From the NCBI GenBank assembly GCA_963663945.1, contig OY760687.1, positions 620,001 to 684,000 of the forward strand: a DNA stretch of 64,000 nt, read 5' to 3'. Within the stretch, counting starts at the first letter, position 1; every line of letters begins with the position of its first letter. The position numbers were made by a program, and so were the translations under genes. The notes below the pieces were generated by a model. That model was not told where the DNA came from. It saw nothing but the letters and a program-made list of their open reading frames with translations, and searched no databases. This stretch comes from Bin87 sp963663945 (lineage in GTDB: Bacteria; Chloroflexota; Dehalococcoidia; Lucifugimonadales; UBA3495). Shown here in pieces: positions 25,801 to 33,475 of this stretch.

Positions 25801-26418
25801 CTATCGCTGCTTCCGTCGAGACCGGCGGTCCGGCCCGCGGAAGGGACTTTCGATGAACTCGCCCACCTTCAGGGTGCCAAGGATGTCATTCCAGGCCGCC
25901 TTGGCCCGGTCGGCGTGATCATCCCAGTAGTCCATGGCGATCATTGCCAGGAGCGCCGCCTGGGTTTTCATTGCGTAGCACAGACGGGTGTGGGCCGGCC
26001 GTTTCTCCACCGGGTCGATGAAATCCATCTCCGCCCAGGCGATGGTGGTCCCGTCGAGCCGCAAGACCAGGGGCTTGCCGACCCGGGTGGGGACGCGCTC
26101 GTCGGTGTCGAGGTTCTTCTTGAGCCAGTCGGCGATGGGCGGTTCTTCCCACGGCTGTAGTTGCGACCAGTCCACGTCGGGCCGAGTGGCGGCCAGCGGC
26201 ATCATGCGCACGTCGAGCCGGATATCGGCGTCCGCCTCCGGTTTCCTGTCCAAAAACAGGAATGACCGGGAACCCTTGGGCATTTCCAGGATCCAGGTGT
26301 TTGGCACCTCGAATCGCACTGCCCCCTGATTTGCCACGAAGACGCGGTTGCCGGGTTTCGCCGTCCACCCGTGATCCTCGGGCAGATTGAACTCCTGCCG
26401 ATCCCATCTCATGCCCAT
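25801..26418 (-). CDS. Conserved hypothetical protein
   Basis: A 205-residue soluble protein that I do not recognise with certainty. It begins MGMRWDRQEFNLPEDHGW. Its middle, VRFEVPNTWILEMPKGSRSF, resembles the beta-rich PsbP/DUF1795-like fold ('P-x-x-W' segment). The Arg/Lys-rich tail (RGPDRRSRRKQR) may bind nucleic acid or simply be disordered. ATG 26418 has GAGGTGA upstream. It lies between two metabolic genes on the same strand, 34 bases after the dehydrogenase gene, so they may be cotranscribed. Confidence 0.65.
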   Translation of the reverse strand: MGMRWDRQEFNLPEDHGWTAKPGNRVFVANQGAVRFEVPNTWILEMPKGSRSFLFLDRKPEADADIRLDVRMMPLAATRPDVDWSQLQPWEEPPIADWLKKNLDTDERVPTRVGKPLVLRLDGTTIAWAEMDFIDPVEKRPAHTRLCYAMKTQAALLAMIAMDYWDDHADRAKAAWNDILGTLKVGEFIESPFRGPDRRSRRKQR

Positions 26419-26452
26419 CTACGCTCACCTCGCCGCTGGCATCGCGGGTTGA

Positions 26453-27529
26453 CTAACTGGAACTCTGAAGAATGCGCACCACCGCATCGCCCACCTGCTG
26501 GGTGCTGGCGCTGCCGCCAAGGTCGCCGGTGACAACCCTGCGCTCGTTCAGCGTCTGCAGGGCCGCTGCGTTCACCCGATCCGCCGCATCCGTCTCGCCC
26601 AGGTGGTCCAGCATCATTGCCACGGCGAAGATCGTCGCCAGCGGGTTGGCGAGGCTCTTGCCGGTGATGTCGAATGCCGCGCCGTGCACCGGCTCGAACA
26701 TCGAGGGGAACGTCCCCTCCGGATTGATGTTGGCGCTGGGCGCGAGGCCCATGCTGCCCGTGACAACGGCGGCGATGTCGGACAGGATGTCGGCGAACAG
26801 GTTCGACGCTACGATCACGTCGAAATCCTCCGGCCACCGCACCAGGTCCATGGCCGCACGGTCCACAAGCAGCGATTCGGTCTGCACCTGGGGATACTCG
26901 GCCGCGACGTCCTCGAACACCTCATCCCAGAACACCATGCTGAAGGCCTGGGCGTTGGACTTGGTCACCGAGGTAACCTTGTTTTTGCCGCCGCGCCGCA
27001 CGCTGTGCTCAAAGGCGGCGCGGATGATCCGCTCGGTGCCGCGCCGGGTGAACACCCCGCTCTGGATGACCGTCTCGTGGGCGGTGCCCGCGTACAGCCG
27101 GCCACCGACGGGAGCGTACTCGCCCTCGGTGTTCTCACGGAAGATGACCATGTCAACGTCGCCGGCGGCTTTGCCGGCGATGGGGGACTCCACGCCTGGG
27201 AACAGCACCGCCGGCCGGACGCAGATTGCCTGGTCGAAGGCCCGACGCATGGGCAGCAGCAGGCCCTGCAGGGTCACGTGGTCGGGGATGTTCGGATCGC
27301 CCACCGCGCCGAAGAGCACCGCGTCGCTGGTGGAAAGCTGCTCCAGCCCATCCTCGGGCATCATGCGCCCGGTCTCGCGGTAGTAGTCGCTGCCCCAAGG
27401 GTATTCGACGGCTCGGAAGGACAGGCCGTTGGTCTGGGCAGCCACTGCGTCCAGCACCTTGCGTCCCTCGGAGATCACCTCCGGCCCGATGCCGTCGCCG
27501 GCGATGACGGCCAGGTTGTATTCGGCCAT
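26453..27529 (-). CDS. Isocitrate/isopropylmalate dehydrogenase family protein (tartrate/D-malate dehydrogenase-like)
   Basis: A 358-residue NAD-dependent beta-decarboxylating dehydrogenase. The signatures are VIAGDGIGPEVISEGRKVLD, the substrate loop QGLLLPMRRAFDQAICVRPA, VIFRENTEGEYAPVGGRLYA and the NAD site EPVHGAAFDITGKSLANPLA. The form RENTEGEY with a preceding GDVDMV favours the tartrate/D-malate (TtuC/DmlA) branch over LeuB. No leuCD genes are nearby, which supports this. ATG 27529 has GGGGAG seven bases upstream. Confidence 0.88.
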   Translation of the reverse strand: MAEYNLAVIAGDGIGPEVISEGRKVLDAVAAQTNGLSFRAVEYPWGSDYYRETGRMMPEDGLEQLSTSDAVLFGAVGDPNIPDHVTLQGLLLPMRRAFDQAICVRPAVLFPGVESPIAGKAAGDVDMVIFRENTEGEYAPVGGRLYAGTAHETVIQSGVFTRRGTERIIRAAFEHSVRRGGKNKVTSVTKSNAQAFSMVFWDEVFEDVAAEYPQVQTESLLVDRAAMDLVRWPEDFDVIVASNLFADILSDIAAVVTGSMGLAPSANINPEGTFPSMFEPVHGAAFDITGKSLANPLATIFAVAMMLDHLGETDAADRVNAAALQTLNERRVVTGDLGGSASTQQVGDAVVRILQSSS

Positions 27530-27610
27530 TTTGGCTCCCCTTTGCTAGGTTCTCGGTTCGGCTTTCAGTCTAGCCGTGCCCAACCGGGATGTCCATTGCG
27601 CACCATGCTA

Positions 27611-27629
27611 TACAATGAGACTAGTCTCA
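27611..27629 (+). promoter_or_regulatory. Palindromic operator and -10 box of the DUF433/DUF5615 pair
   Basis: A perfect 14-bp palindrome, TGAGACTAGTCTCA (27616-27629), overlaps the end of a TACAAT -10 box and lies seven bases before the first ATG. Antitoxins usually repress their own promoter at such sites, so autoregulation is likely. Confidence 0.55.
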
Positions 27630-27636
27630 CCAGACG

Positions 27637-28203
27637 ATGGAGCACAACACCATGACGGCGCCGAAAGAGCAGGACAACATGGACTGGCGCGACCGGATCG
27701 AGAGCGTTCCTGGCGTGCTGGACGGTAAGCCGGTGATCAAAGGCACGCCTATATCGGTGGCGCTGGTCGACCAGTTGCTGACCCGGGGCTACGCGGCCGA
27801 AGCCATCGTCAGCAATCTCTTGGACATCACTACCGAGGATGTTGAAGCTTGCCGGCAGTACGGGAGAGAGCAGCGGGAGCGAGATCACGAAGAGTTCGTA
27901 AGGAATACTCCCAAACGAACTCCCGCAAACGTTGTCCACTGGCAGGAGCGAATCGTGTGCGTCCCCGGCGTGCTGTCCGGAAAGCCGGTGATCAAGGGCA
28001 CGCGACTGTCCGTTGAGTTCATCACCGATTTGCTGGAAGGGGGATACCGCACACCAGAAGACGTGGTACAGAGGTATCCGCAAATCAGATTGGCTGACGT
28101 GGAAGCCTGTTTGCTTTACAAGGCAACTGGAGCGCCGTTGTCCAAGACAACCTGGGCCGACATTGATGCTCTCATGGACGGCAAACGACCACCGCGACCA
28201 TGA
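27637..28203 (+). CDS. Tandem DUF433 antitoxin-like protein
   Basis: A 188-residue protein with two copies of the DUF433 winged-helix domain: residues 15-75 (ESVPGVLDGKPVIKGTPISV) and 105-165 (CVPGVLSGKPVIKGTRLSVE). DUF433 proteins are DNA-binding antitoxins of VapBC-like pairs with a DUF5615 PIN-like toxin. That gene follows with an ATGA overlap at 28200-28203, but it is broken. Most DUF433 antitoxins have one domain, so this is an internal duplication. The start may be ATG 27637, 27652 or 27679, the last having AGGA upstream. Confidence 0.85.
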   Translation: MEHNTMTAPKEQDNMDWRDRIESVPGVLDGKPVIKGTPISVALVDQLLTRGYAAEAIVSNLLDITTEDVEACRQYGREQRERDHEEFVRNTPKRTPANVVHWQERIVCVPGVLSGKPVIKGTRLSVEFITDLLEGGYRTPEDVVQRYPQIRLADVEACLLYKATGAPLSKTTWADIDALMDGKRPPRP

Positions 28204-28541
28204 GAATCATGGCAGACGAAAACATGCTGGAGTCGGTGGTGACCAGATTACAGGACGACGGTCACGACGTAATCTGGGCTAACCAAGTCAGTCCAGGGGA
28301 TAGGGACACCAACCAGCTTGCGCTGGCGACCCGCGAAGCTCGCGCCCTAATCACATAGGACAAAGACTATGGCGACCTGATCCGTCGTGACGGTGAACCG
28401 GCACCATACGGCGTCTTGTTGTTTCGCATCCACAACGATGTACCCGTCGATTCAGAGATCGACTTCGTTGTCGGCACCGTCAAGGTGCGGGACCAATGGC
28501 CGCCCGGCCTGTGGACCATCCAGATCCGGCACAGCAATTAG
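28200..28541 (+). pseudogene. DUF5615 PIN-like toxin, interrupted by an in-frame TAG
   Basis: The frame MRIMADENMLESVVTRLQDD starts in an ATGA overlap with the DUF433 gene and would give about 113 residues. Codon 53 is TAG (28356-28358), inside ARALIT-stop-DKDYGDL, where relatives have an acidic residue in the LIT-E/D-DKDFG motif. GAG to TAG would explain it. The rest stays in frame to the stop at 28539-28541 (VRDQWPPGLWTIQIR). The toxin is thus probably dead, while its antitoxin remains intact. Confidence 0.82.
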
Positions 28542-28609
28542 GGGCGGATGATTCATCCGCCCCTGCGCTTTTCCTGTTGGGCAATGCCCGGCTAGCCGCG
28601 GTATCGCAG

Positions 28610-29458
28610 TTACACGTCCCGCTCGATGGGTGCGCCGACGATGCTGCCCCACTCAGTCCACGAGCCGTCGTAGTTGCGCACGTTGTCGTAGCCCAGCAAC
28701 TGACTGAGCACGAACCAGGTGTGCGACGAGCGCTCGCCGATGCGGCAGTAGGCGATGGTCTCGCGATTGCCGTCCACACCCCTGCCGCCGTAGAGCGCGC
28801 TCAGTTCGTCGGCGGACTTGAAGGTGCCGTCCTCGTTGACCGCCTGGCCCCACGGGATGTTGGCCGCGCCGGGGATGTGCCCGTTGCGCTGGGAGCCTTC
28901 CTGCGGCAGGTTAGGCGGGGCATTCAGCGCGCCGGAGAACTCGTCGGGAGAGCGCACGTCGACCAACGCGTGGCTGCTGCTGTTGACGGCCTGCAGCACG
29001 TAGTCGCGCAGGGCGCGCAGATCGCTGTTTTCCGTGGTGATGTTGTAGCTGGTGGCGGCATAGGACGGCACGTCGGTGGTCGTGGGCCGGTTCTCCGCCA
29101 GCCACAGGGCGCGGCCGCCGTTCATCAGCCGCACGTCCTGGTGGCCGTAGTAGCGCAGCTGCCAGAAGGCCCAGGCGGCGAACCAGTTGTTGTTGTCGCC
29201 ATACAGGATGATCGTCGTATCGGGGCCGATGCCACTGCCGCCGAGCAGTCCTTCCATTTCATCCCGTGAAACGATGTCGCGCGCCACGTTCTGCTGCAGC
29301 TGGCTCTGCCAGTTCCAGGTGACGGCGCCGGCGATGTGGCCCTGCTCGTAGGCGGACGTGTCGACGTCGACCTCCACCAGCCGCACGTTGGCGTCGTCGC
29401 CGTGCTCGGCCACCCAATCTGTAGTTACCAACGATTCGGGATGCGCGTATTCAGCCAT
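28610..29458 (-). CDS. Thiosulfate sulfurtransferase, two rhodanese domains
   Basis: A 282-residue protein with two rhodanese domains. The N-terminal inactive one (residues 15-125, VRLVEVDVDTSAYEQGHIAG) is followed by a catalytic one whose loop is YCRIGERSSHTWF, with C238 as the persulfide site. This class moves sulfur from thiosulfate to cyanide or other thiols. The loop CRIGERS and the whole architecture fit the actinobacterial CysA/SseA-like thiosulfate sulfurtransferase. ATG 29458 was chosen, with AGGAGAG upstream (rc of 29466-29472). Confidence 0.93.
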   Translation of the reverse strand: MAEYAHPESLVTTDWVAEHGDDANVRLVEVDVDTSAYEQGHIAGAVTWNWQSQLQQNVARDIVSRDEMEGLLGGSGIGPDTTIILYGDNNNWFAAWAFWQLRYYGHQDVRLMNGGRALWLAENRPTTTDVPSYAATSYNITTENSDLRALRDYVLQAVNSSSHALVDVRSPDEFSGALNAPPNLPQEGSQRNGHIPGAANIPWGQAVNEDGTFKSADELSALYGGRGVDGNRETIAYCRIGERSSHTWFVLSQLLGYDNVRNYDGSWTEWGSIVGAPIERDV

Positions 29459-30032
29459 GTCTACACCTCTCCTTATGGGAAATGCGGTCGGGACGGTGTT
29501 TTGTTTTCTGATCTCCGGCCTTCGCGGCCGGCCGGTTCATTATACACAGCGGGTGGCCGGGGGCCGGTACAAGGTTCAGGCCAACAATAGGAAATCCTTT
29601 CGCACCCGCTCCAGGAATTTCGCGTCGGTTGCGGCCATGTCGTGGAGTTCTACGATGATGGGCAGACTGGATTCGTCGAAGTCCTCCAAAGCTTCGTGCA
29701 GACGGGCCGGCACGCTGCGGAAGGTTTCGATGTCGAAGTCGGTGTTCACGATACCAGGGAGCCTTCAACGAAATCTGTATCGCCTGTGCCGTGGGTCGAC
29801 GTAGCACACCCGAACATTAGCGCCTCCGCTGAGTTCCCCGACGGCAACGGAGCACGCAAACGGCCGCGAAACAGAAAAGTAACTCAGCCGAAATAGATTG
29901 TTAATCGGCTCGCAACGGACGTTTAACACCCTGCGCCTAGCCTACGGGTTGTCACAGTCACATGGGACGCCGGTCCACAGCGTTCAGGTCACGCGCTGCG
30001 CGACGACGCCTCAGATACGCAAGGAGGCACAC
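29459..30032. other. Intergenic region before the first ammonium transporter
   Basis: Apart from the short nucleotidyltransferase-like remnant at 29576-29749, I see no gene. The stretch 29890-30000 is the likely promoter region of the ammonium transporter, with TTGTTAATCGG and GTTTAACACC forming a loose inverted pair. I could not fix a clear promoter. Confidence 0.35.
29576..29749 (-). pseudogene. Short remnant resembling the C-terminus of an MNT-type nucleotidyltransferase
   Basis: A 57-codon minus-strand frame from GTG 29749 reads FDIETFRSVPARLHEALEDF, then SSLPIIVELHDMAATDAKFL and ends ERVRKDFLLLA. The pattern of a leucine-rich helix, an I-V-E/D-L-H strand and a final 'A-x-x-x-F-x-x-x-V' helix resembles the tail of minimal nucleotidyltransferase antitoxins (MntA). 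The catalytic GS-x-x-R-G and D-x-D parts are absent upstream. I call it a decayed fragment with low certainty. Confidence 0.35.
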
Positions 30033-31394
30033 ATGTTTTCGGCCACGAAATCACTTTTTGGTAACGGGGTGCTCAACCACGGCGTTGCTGCGGTGAGGGA
30101 GTACCCATTTTCATTGCGGCGGACGCTGCTGGCGCTGGCGGTCGGGCTGCTGGCGGTCGGGCTGCTGGCGTCGTACAACGCGGTTTTCGCGCAGGACGAC
30201 GGGCCCACCACCGAGTGGCTGAACGGCTACTCCGACAACATCGTCACGGTGGTTGCGGCGGCGCTGGTGTTCTTCATGCAGGCCGGTTTCGCGTTTCTCG
30301 GCGCGGGTCTGATCCGGTCCAAGAACACAACCAACTACCTTACGAAATCCTTCATGGACTTTGCCATCGCGTCGCTGGGCTTCTGGGCCTTCGGCTTCGC
30401 GTTCATGCTGGGTGACACCGCCGGCGGGTTCATCGGGCTGACCGGCTGGTTCCTAACCAGCGGCGACTACGTGGGCTGGATCTTCCAGATGGTGTTTGCC
30501 GCCACCGCGGCGACAATCGTCGCGGGCGCCATGGCCGAGCGGACCAAGCTGCAGACCTACCTGGCGTACAGCTTCATCGTCTCCTCGCTGATCTACCCCA
30601 TCTACGGGCACTGGGTCTGGGGCGGCGGCTGGCTGGCCAACATGGGCGCGCTGGACTATGCCGGTTCCGGCGTGGTGCACGCGGTGGGCGGATTCGTCGC
30701 ACTCACTGGCGCGGTGGTGGTTGGCCCCCGCATGGGCAAGTTCATCAATGGGCGCGCCCAGGAGCTGCCGGCGCACAGCACGCCCTTCGTGGTGGCGGGC
30801 ACGTTCATCCTGTTCTTCGGCTGGTTCGGCTTCAACATCGGCTGGGGCGACGACATCGGGCTGAACGCGGTGAACACGCTGCTTTCCGGCGCGACCGGCG
30901 CGGTAGTCGCGATGTACATTACGCTTATCGTAAAGGGCAAGGCCGACATCCTGATGGCCTGCAACGGCGCGCTGGCCGGCTTGGTGGGCATCACGGCACC
31001 GGTGAACTTCGTGGACCCGTGGGCGGCCGTGGTCATCGGCGCCATCGCCGCGCCGGTCATGTACGGCTCGGTGATGCTCATGGAGCGGGTCTTAAAGATC
31101 GATGACCCGGTGGGCGCGATCAGCGTGCACGGCGTGACCGGTCTGTGGGGCCTGCTGGCCATTGCGATATTCGCCAAGGACGGCGGCCTGGTGGGCGGCA
31201 GCGCGACGCTTTTCGTCCCGCAGATCGTCAGCATCGTGGCGGTGGTGGTGTGGTCGCTGGTCACCGGTTTCGCGCTGTTCTACCTGCTGAAGTTCAGCAT
31301 GGGCGTGCGGGTCAGCGAGGAGGAAGAGAGGCAGGGGCTGGACATCTCCGAGCACGGCATCCAGACCTACCCCGAGTCGGCGGCGACCAGCTAG
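30033..31394 (+). CDS. amt: Ammonium transporter (first of two)
   Basis: A 453-residue Amt/MEP/Rh channel for ammonium. Residues about 24-52 are an N-terminal signal-like segment ending ASYNAVFAQDDG, then eleven helices. Family features include FFMQAGFAFLGAGLIRSKNT, HWVWGGGWLANMG, GSGVVHAVGGFVALTGA and the pore His region SVHGVTGLWGLLAIAIF. The C-terminal tail EERQGLDISEHGIQTYPE is the usual regulatory end. ATG 30033 has GGAGG six bases upstream. No glnB/glnK follows. The second copy at 49.5 kb is only moderately similar, so this is not a recent duplicate. Confidence 0.94.
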   Translation: MFSATKSLFGNGVLNHGVAAVREYPFSLRRTLLALAVGLLAVGLLASYNAVFAQDDGPTTEWLNGYSDNIVTVVAAALVFFMQAGFAFLGAGLIRSKNTTNYLTKSFMDFAIASLGFWAFGFAFMLGDTAGGFIGLTGWFLTSGDYVGWIFQMVFAATAATIVAGAMAERTKLQTYLAYSFIVSSLIYPIYGHWVWGGGWLANMGALDYAGSGVVHAVGGFVALTGAVVVGPRMGKFINGRAQELPAHSTPFVVAGTFILFFGWFGFNIGWGDDIGLNAVNTLLSGATGAVVAMYITLIVKGKADILMACNGALAGLVGITAPVNFVDPWAAVVIGAIAAPVMYGSVMLMERVLKIDDPVGAISVHGVTGLWGLLAIAIFAKDGGLVGGSATLFVPQIVSIVAVVVWSLVTGFALFYLLKFSMGVRVSEEEERQGLDISEHGIQTYPESAATS

Positions 31395-31484
31395 CGCACG
31401 ACGCGCGCGCCAGCCAACGAACATTTTCCTCTCCTCATTGCGAGGGCCGGGGGTTGTGGCCACCTCCGGCTCTCGTATTTTTTG

Positions 31485-31750
31485 CCGATCTCACCACCCC
31501 GATTTCGGGGGCTCACCGGGCGATTTCAGGGCGTCGATGGGGGGGGTTGGGGGTGTGGATTTTGGCGGATTCGGGCTATCTCACCACCCCGATTTGGGGG
31601 GCTCACCGGGCGATTTCGGGGGCTCTATGAGGGATTTTGGGGGTGTGGATTTTGTCGAATTTGGCCGATCTCGATCCGCCGATTTGGGGGGCTCACCGGG
31701 CGATTTCGGGGGCTCGATGGGGTGTTTTGGGGGTATCGGTTTTGGCGGAG
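31485..31750. repeat. Tandem repeat, three 90-bp G-rich units
   Basis: The segment GCTCACCGGGCGATTTC recurs at 31511, 31601 and 31691, an exact 90-base period, with flanking CACCCCGATTTGGGGG-like sequence also repeated. The plus strand carries many runs of four to eight G, so it could fold into G-quadruplexes. Because 90 is a multiple of three, all three plus-strand frames stay open, but codon content looks random, and I do not call a gene. It fills most of the gap between the transporter and the restriction island. Confidence 0.9.
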
Positions 31751-31794
31751 GTCAGGAGGTATTTCACGCGTAGGGTCGTGATTTCGCCGCTCGA

Positions 31795-32508
31795 TCAATG
31801 GAACAACTCGTCCAGCGTATGGACGATCCTATACTTTGCGGGGGCATCTCCGACCTCCAGCTCAGCGAAGTGTTCCTTGCCACACTCCGCCTTGGCTCGT
31901 TCACGATTCCGGAGGTCGTCGAGCAACGACGTGCCCTTGGTTTCCGCGACAAAATAAAGCCGCTCGCCGTCGTCATTCTCTATGAGCACTGCCCAATCTG
32001 GATTATACGGGCCTAACGGAGTAGGAACGTGGAACCATCTCGGCAGCTTGGCGTACACTTTGACAGCGGTGTTCATCTCCAGCTGTTCAGCAAAAATCTT
32101 CTCGTTATGCGAATCCCATACCACATAGTCGTATACCGACTTTTTAGACTCAAGCATCTTGTTGAGGTAGCCGGTCAGTTCCTCTTTCACGAACCGTTCC
32201 TGCGCGTAATAGAACTCGCTGCCCGACCGCCGGTACTTGATTCCGTCTACCAAGGCAAACCGCTGACGACGGTTGATGGCTTCCGCCGCTGTTTCGATGA
32301 ACTTTTGCGAGTGAATACTGAAGTCGTCGAATCGCCCGCTGTCGGACAGGATACCCGCGATGCTGCGCCGCGTTAGTTGGGTGCGGTTCTGTAACTCGGT
32401 AAGCAGGTCGGGCAATTCAACGGCATTGCTCCGCGGGTTGATAGGCGAGCCGGTTTCACGCAGACGGCTGTGTATGCCGGGCGGTCCAATGATGACGACA
32501 GATGCCAA
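31795..32508 (-). pseudogene. 3' remnant of a type III restriction subunit (Res)
   Basis: About 237 residues match only the C-terminal end of type III Res proteins: VELPDLLTELQNRTQLTRRS, SKKSVYDYVVWDSHNEK, then the PD-(D/E)xK nuclease core YNPDWAVLIENDDGERLYFV with AETKGTSL. The helicase part, some 600 residues, is missing, so the fragment cannot act as a translocating enzyme. The frame opens at TTG 32508, just 35 bases after the end of the unrelated methyltransferase gene. The base composition is lower in GC than the surrounding chromosome. It pairs with the Mod fragment at 35.0-35.5 kb. Confidence 0.82.
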
Positions 32509-32543
32509 GACAATTGCAAACTTTGGGAACCGGCAGCCTTGGT

Positions 32544-33470
32544 TTAGCCCAAAAGGGTGAGCTGACGGCTGTCCCGAGCACCACGCACGCGAGTTTCCTC
32601 AAGCAATATGCCGTGCGGATTAACAGAGTTTGAGGTCATCCTGGTTTCTGCATGGCTGCAATAATCTGGATGGAGATCGATCCCTATCCAGCGCCTTCCT
32701 GTTGCCTTTGCCGCGAGAGTTGTAGCTCCCGATCCGTTGAACATATCCAGAACGATATCGCCGGCGAAATCTGCGTCAGGCGCCGCACGGAACGAGTACA
32801 TCAGGATGAGACGCTGTGGTAGAACTGTTGGAAACGGAGCTGGATGCCCCCCTGCTCTCTTCACGTCCTCCGGATATATGGGCCAGATCTGCATCGAGAG
32901 ATTACGCCATTCTTCCTGCGTTAGCTTGCTGGGCGCTTTGGCTATTTTGGGAATTGATGGCGGGACTCCATCTTTGACGTACACGTTAATGAACTCAATC
33001 GTGTTGTCCTCGTAGATGTTCGGGGGGTACGGGTAACTGCCGAACATCTTGGTAGTCGTCTGCTTCTTCCACACGAATAAGCTATACCTGTGCAAGGTGG
33101 GCACGCTACCTAGAATCCGCGCCTCGATGTCAAAGGCGATGTTCTTGAGATGCCTAGTGTGCTGGCTGTCGATCTGGCTTTTAGGGATCGGCATGACCGG
33201 TGTAACGATGGCCAGCTTTCCATTGGCAATAAGTACACGCTCGGTCTCGCGCCAAACTTCGGTTAGCTGGTCTAGGTAGCGTTCATAGCTGGTTTGGCCG
33301 ATCTGGCCGTCAATGCCGTAATCCACGACATTCCAGTACGGTGGACTCGTCACAGCGAGCGCAACGCACTCGTCAGGGAGTTGCGCCAGCGATTCCAGCG
33401 CATCCCCACGGATAATGCTATCGACCTGCTCATTTGGCCAATGCCCTGAATCTGGCATACGGTATAGCAT
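32544..33470 (-). CDS. DNA methyltransferase of a two-gene restriction-modification pair (TSPPYW type)
   Basis: A 308-residue beta-type DNA methyltransferase. Motif IV is TSPPYWNVVDYG, near residue 41, typical of N4-cytosine or some N6-adenine enzymes. The SAM motif DIVLDMFNGSGATTLAAKAT is near the C-terminus, followed by RWIGIDLHPDYC. ATG 33470 has GAGGAGG about ten bases upstream; a TTG at 33479 would overlap the previous stop but sits too close to that site. It follows the nuclease gene after five bases, so the two form an operon. It is complete and looks functional. Confidence 0.88.
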   Translation of the reverse strand: MLYRMPDSGHWPNEQVDSIIRGDALESLAQLPDECVALAVTSPPYWNVVDYGIDGQIGQTSYERYLDQLTEVWRETERVLIANGKLAIVTPVMPIPKSQIDSQHTRHLKNIAFDIEARILGSVPTLHRYSLFVWKKQTTTKMFGSYPYPPNIYEDNTIEFINVYVKDGVPPSIPKIAKAPSKLTQEEWRNLSMQIWPIYPEDVKRAGGHPAPFPTVLPQRLILMYSFRAAPDADFAGDIVLDMFNGSGATTLAAKATGRRWIGIDLHPDYCSHAETRMTSNSVNPHGILLEETRVRGARDSRQLTLLG

Positions 33471-33475
33471 TTTTT

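Noticed and set aside
26453..27529. Calling the dehydrogenase LeuB
   Set aside because: No leucine genes are nearby, and the RENTEGEY-type sequence fits tartrate/D-malate dehydrogenases equally or better.
28496..29269. A 257-codon frame antisense to the rhodanese gene
   Set aside because: It lies entirely opposite a clear two-domain rhodanese gene and has no domain of its own.
31485..31750. CRISPR array
   Set aside because: The units are contiguous 90-bp repeats without unique spacers, and no cas genes are present.
31438..31773. Gly/Asp/Phe-rich reading frame over the 90-bp repeat
   Set aside because: All three plus frames are open owing to the period. There is no ribosome site or codon preference, so it is treated as noncoding repeat.
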